Assembly: GCF_030124175.1 (NCBI RefSeq)
Contig: NZ_JASKMT010000002.1
Coordinates: 372,001 to 436,000 of the forward strand
Length of the DNA: 64,000 nucleotides
From: Streptomyces sp. 549
GTDB taxonomy: Bacteria > Actinomycetota > Actinomycetes > Streptomycetales > Streptomycetaceae
Reading direction: 5' to 3'
Shown: in pieces, positions 1 to 9,190 of the stretch
How the letters are laid out: every line of letters begins with the position of its first letter
Position numbering within the stretch: the stretch's first letter is position 1
Made by a program: the position numbers and the translations under genes
The notes under the pieces: model-generated
What the model was told of the DNA's origin: nothing
Seen by the model: only the letters and a program-made list of their open reading frames with translations
The model's database searches: none

Positions 1-1
1 G

Positions 2-394
2 TGCCGCTGGGAGCACGTGATGAGCGAGGCCGTGGAGCGGCGGGTGCTGGAGCTGCTGCGCCACCCCACCGAGTCGCCGTACGGCAACCCCATCCCGGGG
101 CTGGAGGAGCTGGGTGAGAAGAACGAGTCCGACCCCTTCCTCGCCGAGGACATGGTCGCGCTGAGCGAGCTGTCGCCCGGCTCGGACGGCAAGACGGTCG
201 TGGTCCGCCGCATCGGGGAGCCGATCCAGACCGACGCCCAGCTGATGTACACGCTGCGCCGGGCCGGGGTGCAGCCGGGCTCGGTGGTGACGGTCACGCC
301 GGGCGCCGACGGCGGCTCGCACGTGGGCAGCGGCGGTGAGGCGGCGGAGCTGAGCGCCGAGGTCGCCTCGCACGTCTTCGTCGCCAAGCGCTGA
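2..394 (+). CDS. dmdR1: DtxR/IdeR-family iron-dependent repressor (DmdR-like), 3' part
   Basis: The gene is cut by the left edge of the window: the reading frame runs open to base 2 and starts mid-domain with C-R-W-E-H-V-M-S-E, so about the first 100 residues (the winged helix) are missing. The E-H-V-M-S-E stretch belongs to the metal-binding and dimerisation domain of DtxR/IdeR proteins, and the segment that follows (PYGNPIPGL) is typical of actinobacterial IdeR/DmdR. The end, with a V-V-V-R-R-I-G-E strand onward, is the SH3-like domain that contributes ancillary metal ligands. Family role: Fe(II)-bound repressor of siderophore and iron-uptake genes. A strong hairpin follows at 434-470. The symbol is by resemblance and genomic context; a DmdR2 paralogue cannot be excluded. 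Confidence 0.85.
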   Translation, partial: CRWEHVMSEAVERRVLELLRHPTESPYGNPIPGLEELGEKNESDPFLAEDMVALSELSPGSDGKTVVVRRIGEPIQTDAQLMYTLRRAGVQPGSVVTVTPGADGGSHVGSGGEAAELSAEVASHVFVAKR

Positions 395-433
395 CAGCGG
401 ACCGGTCGGCCGGTCGGCCGCTCGACCGCTGCC

Positions 434-470
434 GCACGCGGCCCCGCCCTTCCCGGGCGGGGCCGCGTGC
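434..470 (+). terminator. Hairpin terminator after the iron repressor gene
   Basis: A perfect 16-bp stem (434-449 paired with 455-470) with a 5-base loop lies 40 bases after the repressor stop codon. It has no T-run, as is usual for Streptomyces terminators. A second 12-bp stem with a 3-base loop (498-509/513-524) follows. Confidence 0.75.
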
Positions 471-497
471 GTTGCCGACCGGACGCGCCGGTGGGCG

Positions 498-524
498 CGT
501 GCCCCGGCGCTGCGCCGGGGCACG
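498..524. terminator. Second hairpin, tandem with the one at 434-470
   Basis: Twelve perfectly paired bases (498-509 with 513-524) enclose a CTG loop. It may reinforce the first terminator or be the first element of the possible structured RNA that follows. Confidence 0.4.
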
Positions 525-554
525 CCGGCCGAAGCGGAGCCAACGGTCCGGTTC

Positions 555-702
555 CGCCGTCTAGTTCTCCGGAAGGAGGACGCCAGGGCACTGATCGTGC
601 GACGCTGGGGCTGACGTATATGCGGGACGGGAGGGAAGCCGTCTGATGTACCGGTCCTGGAGCAGGGGCCCCGGTGCTGTGAGCATCCAGGGCCCCGTCC
701 TT
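555..702 (+). ncRNA. Possible structured RNA or leader ending in a long hairpin
   Basis: The 970 bases around here carry no convincing protein gene. This part has several self-complementary segments: a small hairpin with GCAC and GTGC arms inside outer GCCAG/CTGG complements (about 588-616), a purine-rich GGGACGGGAGGGAAG stretch (625-639), and a long final hairpin whose outer arms are 665-671 and 690-696, with an inner arm 673-678/682-687, followed by GTCCTTG. That layout suits an independent small RNA with a terminator, or an attenuated leader for the hydrolase gene downstream. I do not recognise a named RNA family. Confidence 0.3.
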
Positions 703-973
703 GTGCGCCCCCCTTCGGTCGCGGCCCGGAGCCCCGAGCTCCCAGGGCCGCCGCCCTACGGCGACCGCCTCCCCGTGTGCTTCCCAGTGGCGAGCGCCCC
801 TGCGGTGAGCGGTGCCGCCCTCCCGCCCGCTGTCTCCCCGCGCCGAAGACGGTCAACCGCGCACCGGTGTCACTCGAACGGGGGGTGTTGCCGCGTCGGG
901 GGCTCTTTTCGAACCCGCATTCGATAGCGTGTCGGGTGTTGTGGTGGGTGCAGCGGGCAGGAGGGGGATGGGG

Positions 974-1906
974 GTGCCAAGGCGAATGGTGCGACGCATC
1001 GATGTCACCGGCAGGGGCGGAGTGCGCCTGGCTGCCTGGGAGTTCACCGATCCTCCGAAGGAACAGCCCGAGGTCGGGCGCCGGTCCGGCGCGCCCTCGG
1101 GGCAACGGCCTGGCAGCGGCGTCCTGTTACTGCACGGCCTGATGGGCCGGGCCTCGCACTGGGCGACCACCGCCCGCTGGCTGTCCGGCAGTTACCGCGC
1201 GGTCTGCCTGGACCAGCGCGGCCACGGTCGCAGCGACAAGCCCTCCGAAGGACCCTTCGACCGCGAGTCGTTCGTCGCCGACGCGGAGGCCGCGATCGAG
1301 CAGCTGGGTCTGGGACCGGTCGCGCTCATCGGTCACTCCATGGGCGCGCTGACGGCCTGGCAGCTCGCCGCGAAGCGGCCCGACCTGGTGCGCTCCCTGG
1401 TGATCTGCGACATGCGCGCCTCCCCGCTGGGCGAGCAGTCGCAGCGGGAGTGGGAGCAGTGGTTCGAGCACTGGCCGCTGCCGTTCGCCACCCTCGCCGA
1501 CGTGCGGCGCTGGTTCGGTGAGGAGGACCCGACGCTGGAGCGGCCCAACCCCTCCCGCGGCGACTTCTACGCCGAGGTGATGGCCGAGCGGTCCGACGGC
1601 TGGCGGCCGGTGTTCTCCCGCCGCCAGATGCTGCTGGCCCGCGAGACCTGGGTCTACGACGCGCACTGGGAGGAGCTGGCACAGGTGCGCTGCCCCGCGC
1701 TGGTGGTGCGCGGCGTGGACGGCGAACTGGGCCGGGCGGAGGCCCAGGAGATGGTCCGCGTGCTGCCGCGCGGCAGCTACGCGGAGGTCTCGGACGCCGG
1801 CCACCTCGTGCACTACGACCAGCCCGACGGCTGGCGGGTCGCCGTCGAGCCGTTCCTGCGCCGCACGATGGCGGCCGGCGACGAGGAGGGCGTCATCCCT
1901 TGCTGA
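974..1906 (+). CDS. Alpha/beta hydrolase with a TTA codon
   Basis: A single-domain alpha/beta hydrolase of 310 residues. It shows the oxyanion-hole segment LLLHGLMG, the nucleophile elbow G-H-S-M-G (Ser near residue 122), the strand LVVRG before the acid residue, and the C-terminal catalytic His in DAGHLVHYD. The substrate cannot be told. GTG 974 is chosen because AGGAGG at 959-964 sits 9 bases upstream; ATG 968 lies too close to it and ATG 986 too far. Oddity: Leu in the LLLHG strand is encoded by TTA (1127-1129), the only in-frame TTA I noticed in the window, so translation may depend on the bldA tRNA and peak late in growth. It is convergent with the ABC permease, leaving 13 bp-scale spacing or overlap at the 3' ends (stop codons at 1906 and 1893). 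Confidence 0.85.
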   Translation: MPRRMVRRIDVTGRGGVRLAAWEFTDPPKEQPEVGRRSGAPSGQRPGSGVLLLHGLMGRASHWATTARWLSGSYRAVCLDQRGHGRSDKPSEGPFDRESFVADAEAAIEQLGLGPVALIGHSMGALTAWQLAAKRPDLVRSLVICDMRASPLGEQSQREWEQWFEHWPLPFATLADVRRWFGEEDPTLERPNPSRGDFYAEVMAERSDGWRPVFSRRQMLLARETWVYDAHWEELAQVRCPALVVRGVDGELGRAEAQEMVRVLPRGSYAEVSDAGHLVHYDQPDGWRVAVEPFLRRTMAAGDEEGVIPC

Positions 1907-3547
1907 CGGCGGTGAGGATCTCCGGCAGCCGCCGGGCGGTGCGCGGCGCGGCCAGCTTGAGACCGGCCACGGCAACCAGCAGCCCGTAGCCGATGCCCAC
2001 GGGCAGCACCGTCCACAGCATGCCGTGGCGGTCGTCCAGGTGCATCCAGACGGTGAGCGCCACCACCGGCAGGCACAGCAGCAGACCGGCCAGCAGGCCC
2101 AGGAGCAGGCTCATGTACGCCACCGAGCCCTGGCCCGGCACCACGTTCTTGTAGCCGCTGTCCTGCGGGATGGAGTACGGGAAGAGGGCCGAGGCGACGG
2201 CCCCGCCGCCGATCAGCACCCCGGCCAGTGCCAGGGCCAGGCCGAGCGCCGACGGCAGCTCGTCCCACTGCCCGAAGACGGCCGCGGAGCCCACGAGCAC
2301 GACGACGGTGAACGGCACCACGACCACGGCCAGCGCCAGTGCCCTGGCGCGCAGCTCCAGGTAGGCGTCGCGGCTGGAGGAGATGGTGCCCGCCACCATC
2401 CAGAACGCCGACGAGTCCTGCCCGAACTGGTTGTACATCAGCAGGCCCAGCATGCCGGCCACCCAGCAGGCGTTGTACACCGAGCCGTTGCCCTGCACCG
2501 CGGTCACGAAGGGCAGCAGCACGCCGATGCCCAGCGACGTCGCCCAGGCCGCCTTGGTGCGCGGGTCCCGCCACGCGTACTGGAGGGTGCGCCGCAGGGC
2601 GGGGCCGGTCCGCCCGGCGGGCAGCAGGGCGCTGAGCCGGCCGCCGCCGGCCCGGCCGCGGTCGGCCTCCGGGGCCGGCTGGAGGGTGGAGGAGTCCGGC
2701 GCGGTCATCATTTTGGTGAGACCGGCGTGCCACCACCACAGCAGCGCCGCCAGCACACCCGCGGTCGCGGCCAGCAGCAGCGCCGCCAGCGCGTACGAGC
2801 CCTCCCCGGCGGCGCGCACCGCCTCGACGCCGGACGCCGGCGGCAGCCAGCGCAGCACGTCGGCGTAGGGCCGCAGCGCGGCCAGTCCGCCGCCCGCGCC
2901 GAGCTGCTGGGCGGCGAGGTTGACGAGTTGGATGCCGACGGCCAGGAACAGGCCGCTGAGCAGGGCCAGGTCGCGGCCCTTGCGGCTGGTCAGCAACCTG
3001 GCGTTGGCGGTGGCCAGGGCCCTGGAGAGCGCCACGCACACCAGCACCACCAGCGGCACCGCCACCACGGCGGCGGCCCAACCGGCGCCGTCCGCCACGG
3101 ACACGGCCGCGCCGGTGGCGATGACCAGGGTGAACAGCGGTCCGAAGCCGACCAGTCCGGACACCAGCAGCGCGGTGAGCAGCGGGCGGGGCCGCAGCGG
3201 CAGCATGGCCAGCCGGCCCGGGTCCAGCGTCTCGTCGCCGCCGCCGGCGAACAGCGGCATCACCGCCCAGCCCAGGGTGAGCACCGCGACCAGCACGATG
3301 CCCAGGGCGGCGGCGTCGGGCCGCCCGCGCAGGGCGACCATGCCGAGCAGCACCAGCGCGGCGACGAGCAGCACCAGTACGCCGCTGACCACGAAGAGCG
3401 CGGTCCGACCGGAGGACTGCCGCAGGCCGTTGCGCAGCAGCGACCACTTGAGGCGGACGAAGACCCGCACGATCGGCGGCTGCACGTCCGAACGCGGCAG
3501 GGAGCCGGTGCCGAACCCCTCTGCACTGTTCGGTTGCACGGCGGCGG

Positions 3548-3551
<4 letters not shown>
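1893..3551 (-). CDS. ABC transporter permease (ABC-2-like export type)
   Basis: An integral membrane protein of 552 residues with about a dozen hydrophobic segments in two halves, joined by a hydrophilic linker rich in Pro, Arg and Gly in the middle. It belongs to the large ABC-2-like permeases that pair with a single-domain ATPase. The start ATG at 3551 overlaps the stop of the ATPase gene (ATGA), which indicates translational coupling and a two-gene operon. The exported substrate cannot be inferred. The N-terminal 40 residues are cytoplasmic and polar. Its 3' end runs 14 bases into the 3' end of the convergent hydrolase gene. Confidence 0.85.
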
Positions 3552-4342
<791 letters not shown>

Positions 4343-4393
4343 CGGCTCTTCCCCTTCGCCGTCCGCTCGGGGCCGCCGCCTTCCGTACCGGAA

Positions 4394-4415
4394 CGCCCGG
4401 ACCCCCGTCCGGGCG
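4394..4415 (-). terminator. Hairpin downstream of the primase/polymerase-like gene
   Basis: A 9-bp perfect stem (4394-4402/4407-4415) with a CCCC loop sits in the 141-base gap between the primase-like gene and the ABC operon, which run in the same direction. It separates the two transcripts. Confidence 0.5.
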
Positions 4416-4483
4416 ACACGATACGGGCCGCCGGACGGGGGCGGGAGGTCGGCGTCGGTGGCGGTGCGGCCACGGCGGCGGGG

Positions 4484-5176
4484 TCAGACGGTGCGGGGGC
4501 CCGCCGCCTCCCGGCCGCACGCGTAGGCGAGCTGCGGCAGCAGCTCCTCGGCGTCCGGCAGCCAGCGGTTCGCCGCGGTGGGCTGGCGGGCCCACTGCAC
4601 GGAGCCGCGCAGGCCCATGCGGGTGGGGGGCGCGGCGACCCAGTCGCCCTCGCCGTGGGCGAGGAGGTCGATGGACTCCGGCGCCCAGCCCTGCTTCCTG
4701 ACCAGTCCGGGCACCTTGGGGGAGGCGCCGGGCAGCACGAAGAAGAGCATGCGTCCGAAGGGCGTGCAGGTGACCGGCCCGAGCGGCAGGCCCATGCGTT
4801 CCATGCGGGCCAGGGCGAGGCAGCCGGCGACGTCCGGCACGTCGACGGCGTCGAAGGTGCGTCCGGTCGGCAGCAGTACCGAGGCGGCCGGGTGCTCCTG
4901 CCACATCCGCCGGGCCGCGGTGGCACTGCCGGTGGCCAGTTGGGCCCAGTCCGCGTCCCTGGGGTGGGCGCCCGGCGACGGGCAGTCGATCACGCGGCAG
5001 GTGCACCGTGGGGTGCCGCCGTCCTCGCTGCCGGTCTCCAGCCAGGTGCCGGGAAACACGTCCCAGTGCCGCTCCTGTGCGTAGCGGACCGCGTGTTCGA
5101 GCAGTGTCTCCCCCCGCTGCTGAGGGATCGGGGGCGCTGCTGTGACTCCTGAGGTGACTCCGATGGTCTCTTCCAC
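4484..5176 (-). CDS. Bifunctional DNA primase/polymerase (prim-pol)-like protein
   Basis: A 230-residue protein resembling the stand-alone prim-pol N-terminal domain proteins common in Streptomyces. Visible features are the HWDVFPGTWL start of the domain, two Cys-containing turns (RCTCRVIDCPSPGAHP) typical of this group, the central SVLLPTGRTFDAVDVP strand, and C-terminal APPTR and WARQP. Known prim-pol proteins of this kind bear catalytic acidic residues in this central strand, but whether this one is active is unclear. GTG 5176 is chosen because homologues begin near V-E-E-T-I-G; an earlier in-frame GTG lies at 5200. The gene is monocistronic, ended by the hairpin at 4394-4415. Confidence 0.7.
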   Translation of the reverse strand: MEETIGVTSGVTAAPPIPQQRGETLLEHAVRYAQERHWDVFPGTWLETGSEDGGTPRCTCRVIDCPSPGAHPRDADWAQLATGSATAARRMWQEHPAASVLLPTGRTFDAVDVPDVAGCLALARMERMGLPLGPVTCTPFGRMLFFVLPGASPKVPGLVRKQGWAPESIDLLAHGEGDWVAAPPTRMGLRGSVQWARQPTAANRWLPDAEELLPQLAYACGREAAGPRTV

Positions 5177-5592
5177 GCACTTCACAACTTCACGTACCAC
5201 CAGGGGTTACGGCTCGGTGCCGCATCACCGAGGCGATACGTTCCGGCGCCGCCCGGCGGACGTGCGCCGAGCCGGGGCGCACGGTCGGTGCGCGCCGCTC
5301 AGGGGCGGGGCGCGGAGGCGGAGTGGCGGATTCCGCGGCGGGCCGTGCGCCCGGCTCACCGGGACCGGCCCGAGGGCGCACCGTTGCACAGGCGGGGGCG
5401 CGTGCCGCGGTGAGCGGCTGCGGATGGGTAGTCACCTCTGCGGAGTGATGCCGGAGTCCGCCGGGATTTTCCGCATATGCACTGGGCAGTGTTCTTCAAC
5501 GTTCGTCAGCGTTCGTCAGCGTTCGTCAGCGTTCATCAGCGCGTTTCGCAAGCGACGCGATTCCGTCATCCCATCACGAGGGGGAGCCGCCC
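5177..5592. promoter_or_regulatory. Divergent intergenic region between the prim-pol-like and NsdA-like genes
   Basis: 416 bases without a credible gene. The left part (5200-5440) is GC-rich and featureless to my eye. The right part drops in G+C from about 5445 and carries the five 10-bp tandem repeats at 5491-5540, then a ribosome site GAGGGGGAG (5579-5587) ahead of ATG 5593. Confidence 0.5.
5491..5540 (+). repeat. Five tandem 10-bp repeats upstream of the NsdA-like gene
   Basis: Five contiguous 10-mers: GTTCTTCAAC, then GTTCGTCAGC three times, then GTTCATCAGC. The period equals about one helical turn, so every unit faces the same side of the DNA. They end 52 bases before the start codon of the regulator at 5593, which places them in its promoter or leader. 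This could be an autoregulatory operator array, or a slippage-prone repeat that tunes expression. Confidence 0.8.
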
Positions 5593-6984
5593 ATGGCCGC
5601 CAGGCCGCTCGTAGCGAGGCAGCCGAACGAACGGCTGCAAGCACTCATCCAGGAGGCCGCCTGCTCCAACGCCGGACTGGCCCGCCGCGTCAACCTGGTC
5701 GGCGCCGAACACGGCCTCGACCTGCGCTACGACAAGACGTCGGTGGCGCGCTGGCTGCGCGGTCAGCAGCCGCGCGGCCGGGCGCCCGGCATCATCGCCG
5801 AGGCGCTGGGCCGCAAGCTCACGCGGGCCGTCACCATCGACGAGATCGGCATGGCCAACGGCAAGAACCTCGCCGCCGGTGTCGGGCTCCAGTTCGCACC
5901 CTCGGTGCCCGCCGCCGTCGAGCAGGTCAGCGAGCTGTGGCGGAGCGACGTCGGGCGCCGGGAGTTCCTCACCGGCCGCACGGTCGCCGCCTCCGCACTG
6001 GTCGAGCCCAGCCGCGACTGGCTGATCAGCGGCGCGGACCCGCAGGTCGCCAGGACGGCGGGCCCCCGGGTGGGCACCGCCGACGTCGAGGCGGTGCGCG
6101 CCACCACCGCCGCGCTGTCGGAGCTGGACCACCGCTTCGGCAGCGGCCATGTGCGGCCGGTGGTGGTGCACTACCTCAACAGCGTGGTCTCCGGCCTGCT
6201 CGCCGGCTCCTACCGGGAGGCGGTCGGCCGCGACCTGTTCGCGGCCGTCGCCCGGCTCACCGAGCTGGCCGGCTACATGGCCGTCGACACCGGTCAGCCC
6301 GGCCTGGCCCAGCGCTACTACATCCAGGCGCTGCGCCTGTCCCAGGCCGCGGGGGACCGCGGATACGGCGGCTACGTGCTCGCCGCGGGCATGAGCCACC
6401 TCGCCGGCCCGCTGGGCAACCCGCGCGAGATCACCCAACTCGCCAGGGCCGCCCAGGAGGGCACCCGCGGCCAGGTCACACCCCGCGTGGAGTCGATGTT
6501 CCTCGCGGCCGAAGCCCGCGGCCACGCCGTGCTCGGCGACGGCCGCGCCTGCCAGGTCGCCGCCGGCCAGGCCCTGGCCGCCTTCGAGCGGGCCGAGTCG
6601 GCGACGGACGCGGGCGACGATCCGCCGTGGATCGCGCACTTCGACTCCGCCTACCTCGCGGACGAGCTGGCGCACTCCCATCGCGACCTGGGGCAGCCGG
6701 TGCCCGCCGCCCGGCGGGCAGAGGAGGCGCTCGCCCAGCTCGACGAGCGCCGCGCCAGACGCCGGGCGATCGGCTTGCTGCTGCTCGCCGACGCGCAGGT
6801 GCAGCAGCGGGAGATCGACCGCGCCTGCCACACCGGGGGCCGGGCGGTGGAACTGCTGAGCGGTCTGCGGTCGGAGCGCGGCCAGGAGTACCTGGACGCC
6901 TTCCGGCAGCGTCTGGAGCCTTTCGAACAGGAGCCGGTGGTACGCGAGTTCACCAGCCGCTCCCGGATGGAGGCCGCCGCGTAA
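5593..6984 (+). CDS. NsdA-like transcriptional regulator with TPR-like repeats
   Basis: A 463-residue protein. The N-terminus (NERLQALIQEAACSNAGLA, then a LRYDKTSVARWLRG helix) resembles the NsdA family of Streptomyces, where it acts as an HTH-like DNA-binding part; the remaining 300 residues are helical and tetratricopeptide-like (for example QRYYIQALRLSQAAGDRG). NsdA proteins are negative regulators of antibiotic production and sporulation. This is a family member; I cannot say it is NsdA itself, because the neighbourhood is not the one I recall for nsdA. The start is well supported by GAGGGGGAG 6-13 bases upstream. The tandem repeats at 5491-5540 may regulate it. Confidence 0.75.
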   Translation: MAARPLVARQPNERLQALIQEAACSNAGLARRVNLVGAEHGLDLRYDKTSVARWLRGQQPRGRAPGIIAEALGRKLTRAVTIDEIGMANGKNLAAGVGLQFAPSVPAAVEQVSELWRSDVGRREFLTGRTVAASALVEPSRDWLISGADPQVARTAGPRVGTADVEAVRATTAALSELDHRFGSGHVRPVVVHYLNSVVSGLLAGSYREAVGRDLFAAVARLTELAGYMAVDTGQPGLAQRYYIQALRLSQAAGDRGYGGYVLAAGMSHLAGPLGNPREITQLARAAQEGTRGQVTPRVESMFLAAEARGHAVLGDGRACQVAAGQALAAFERAESATDAGDDPPWIAHFDSAYLADELAHSHRDLGQPVPAARRAEEALAQLDERRARRRAIGLLLLADAQVQQREIDRACHTGGRAVELLSGLRSERGQEYLDAFRQRLEPFEQEPVVREFTSRSRMEAAA

Positions 6985-7183
6985 CCGGGCGGGTGCGGGC
7001 GGTGGCCCGGGGTGTCCGGGGGCCGGTGGCGCCGCGGCGTAACCGGGCCACCGGACCGGTGCGTCCGCACGCCGGGCGGACCGGCTGGTAACCGGGGCGC
7101 TCGTGGTCGGGTGCGCTCGGGACCCGGTAGCGTTGCCGACGGTCTGTAAGTCGGATGAACGCCCGCACCAACAAGGAGCCCCG

Positions 7184-9088
7184 GTGACAGCGCACAGCGG
7201 ACAGGGCGACGAGCCGCGCGAGGGAATCGTGCTGCCGTCGAACGGTGAGCCGTGGTTCCCGGGGCGGCAGGAGACGCCGCCGGTGTCACCTCCGGCCGGG
7301 CAGCCGTGGGACCGGCCCTGGGGCCCGGCCGCCGACGAGGCCTCCGACGCGGCGCAGGGCCCGGGAGCGCCGGGCGCCGGTACGCCGGTGCCGCCGCGGC
7401 CTCCGCACGCCCCGCCGCACCAGCCGCCCGCGCCGCAGACTCCGCCCGCCCCGACCGCCGGACCGCTGCCCGACTACGCGTCACCGGACCACCAGCCGAA
7501 CGCTCCCTCCGCCTACGGTGGTTCGCCGTCGGCCGCGGAGGAGACGCAGATGCTGCCCCCGCAGCCCTCCGACCCCGGCACCGCGGCCCCCGGCCAGGGC
7601 GCGTACGGCCAGAGCGGCTACGGCCAGAGCGGCTACGGCCGGGGCGGCTACGGCCAGGACGGGTACGGCCAGGACGGGTACGGCGGCCAAGGCGGCTACG
7701 GCGGCCAGAGCGGAAGCTACGGCGGTCAGGCCCGTCACGGCCAGGACCAGTTCCACCAGAACCCGTACCGCCAGGACGAGTACCAGCAGGACCAGTTCAC
7801 GTCGGGCGGCCACGGCGGCCACACCGTCCACAGCGACAGCGGCTACGGGCAGGGCGGTCACCGGCAGGGGGGCCACGGCCGTCACTCAGCTGACGCGTAT
7901 CCGCAGGCCGCACCGCCGGGGGAGTTCGGGCCGCCGCCCGCGGACGCCGACGCCACCCAGCTCATCCCGCCGCAGGGCGCGGCGGACGCCGACGCGACAC
8001 AGCTCATCCCGCCGCAGGGCGCCGCGGACGCCGACGCCACCCAGTTCATCCCGCCCTACGCCGACGGCCCCGCCGCCCCGGCCGGGCCCGAGGCGGCACG
8101 CCGTCCGCTGCCGCCGGAGGCCCCGGCGGGCGGCCCGCCGGAGTCGGCGGGGTCCGCGTACAGCGGCGCCGACTCCGCCGACCTCCCGGCCGGCCCCGCC
8201 TACGGAATGCGGCCCGGCACGCCGGGGGAGCGCCCGCCGCCCGCCGAGTTCGACAACCTGTTCCGTCCGGACCCCGGCGCCGGGGCAGGCGGCGGAGCAG
8301 CGAGCTCCACCCAGCAGCTGCCGCAGATCGGCGAGGCCGTCTCCCGGCCCCGCCCGGCCGGAAGGGGCGGCCCCGGCGGTCCAGCCGGGGAGAGGCCGCA
8401 GCCGACGTCCCGGGGGCGCGGGCGCCCGTCAGGCGAGCGCAAGAAGCCGAGCCCGGTGCTGCTGGGCGGCCTCGGGGTGCTCGGCATCGTGGTGGCCGGA
8501 CTGATCGGCGGGGCCGCGCTGGGCGGTGGCGACGACAGCTCCGGCGACGGAACCCCCGCCGCCCGGACCGGGGAGCCAAGTGCGGCCCCGGAGGAGCAGG
8601 AGGAGCAGGAGGAGACCGAGGCGCCCGTCGATCCGGTGGAGGAGCAGGCCAAGGCGCTGGACACTCTGCTGGCGGACAGCAACAACAGCCGCGAGGCGGT
8701 GATCCGCTCGGTGGAGAGCATCCGCAAGTGCGAGAACCTCGGCACCGCAGCCAAGGACCTCCGGGACGCCGCCGACCAGCGCAACGACCTGGTGACCCGG
8801 CTCGGCGAACTCGACATCGCCCAGCTGCCCGACCACAGGAAGCTGGCCGCGGAGCTGACCAAGGCGTGGAAGGCGTCGGCGGCCGCGGACGACCACTACG
8901 CGGACTGGGCCGAGCAGGTCGACTCGCCCAAGGGCTGCCGAGGCGGCCAGGCCCGCAGCACCAAGGCCCAGGCCCGCGGCAACCGGGCGAGCGGGGAGGC
9001 GACGGCCGCCAAGCAGAAGGCGGCCGACCTGTGGAACCCCGTCGCCCGCAAGTACGACCTCGACGAGCGGCAGCCCACCCAGCTGTGA
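7184..9088 (+). CDS. Single-pass membrane protein with a long low-complexity cytoplasmic region
   Basis: 634 residues, function unknown. GTG 7184 has AAGGAG 5 bases upstream. Residues 1-420 are disordered and Pro/Gly/Gln rich. A Tyr-Gly-Gln block at about 140-187 repeats units such as YGQSG and YGQDG, and three copies of a 14-residue unit D-A-D-A-T-Q-L-I-P-P-Q-G-A-A lie near residues 252-290. One membrane helix (about 425-446) follows a K/R-rich stretch. The outer C-terminal part begins with a Glu-rich stalk and continues as a helical domain of about 150 residues with two Cys (KCENL and KGCRG) that could pair. ATQLIPP motifs recur in Streptomyces membrane proteins. It is convergent with the lipoprotein gene, with a hairpin between. 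Confidence 0.8.
   Translation: MTAHSGQGDEPREGIVLPSNGEPWFPGRQETPPVSPPAGQPWDRPWGPAADEASDAAQGPGAPGAGTPVPPRPPHAPPHQPPAPQTPPAPTAGPLPDYASPDHQPNAPSAYGGSPSAAEETQMLPPQPSDPGTAAPGQGAYGQSGYGQSGYGRGGYGQDGYGQDGYGGQGGYGGQSGSYGGQARHGQDQFHQNPYRQDEYQQDQFTSGGHGGHTVHSDSGYGQGGHRQGGHGRHSADAYPQAAPPGEFGPPPADADATQLIPPQGAADADATQLIPPQGAADADATQFIPPYADGPAAPAGPEAARRPLPPEAPAGGPPESAGSAYSGADSADLPAGPAYGMRPGTPGERPPPAEFDNLFRPDPGAGAGGGAASSTQQLPQIGEAVSRPRPAGRGGPGGPAGERPQPTSRGRGRPSGERKKPSPVLLGGLGVLGIVVAGLIGGAALGGGDDSSGDGTPAARTGEPSAAPEEQEEQEETEAPVDPVEEQAKALDTLLADSNNSREAVIRSVESIRKCENLGTAAKDLRDAADQRNDLVTRLGELDIAQLPDHRKLAAELTKAWKASAAADDHYADWAEQVDSPKGCRGGQARSTKAQARGNRASGEATAAKQKAADLWNPVARKYDLDERQPTQL
7939..8058 (+). repeat. Three 42-bp in-frame tandem repeats
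   Basis: About three copies of a 42-bp unit encode the D-A-D-A-T-Q-[LF]-I-P-P motif in the membrane protein at 7184-9088. Copies are nearly identical, differing at a few third positions, which suggests recent expansion or gene-conversion maintenance. Confidence 0.75.
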
Positions 9089-9094
9089 CGGCTG

Positions 9095-9127
9095 CGCCCG
9101 GCGGTGGCGGCATGCCACCGCCGGGCG
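9095..9127. terminator. Bidirectional hairpin terminator
   Basis: A perfect 14-bp stem (9095-9108/9114-9127) with a 5-base loop lies 6 bases after the membrane protein stop, between two convergent genes, so it can serve both. Confidence 0.8.
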
Positions 9128-9190
9128 GTGCCGGGCGTCCGGGCGGACCCAGGTGGAACCCGGGGGGCACCGGGCGGCACCGGGGAGCGG

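Noticed and set aside
646..927. Open frames around 646-1142 on the plus strand
   Set aside because: No ribosome site or family match; they run across a region of hairpins and the hydrolase leader.
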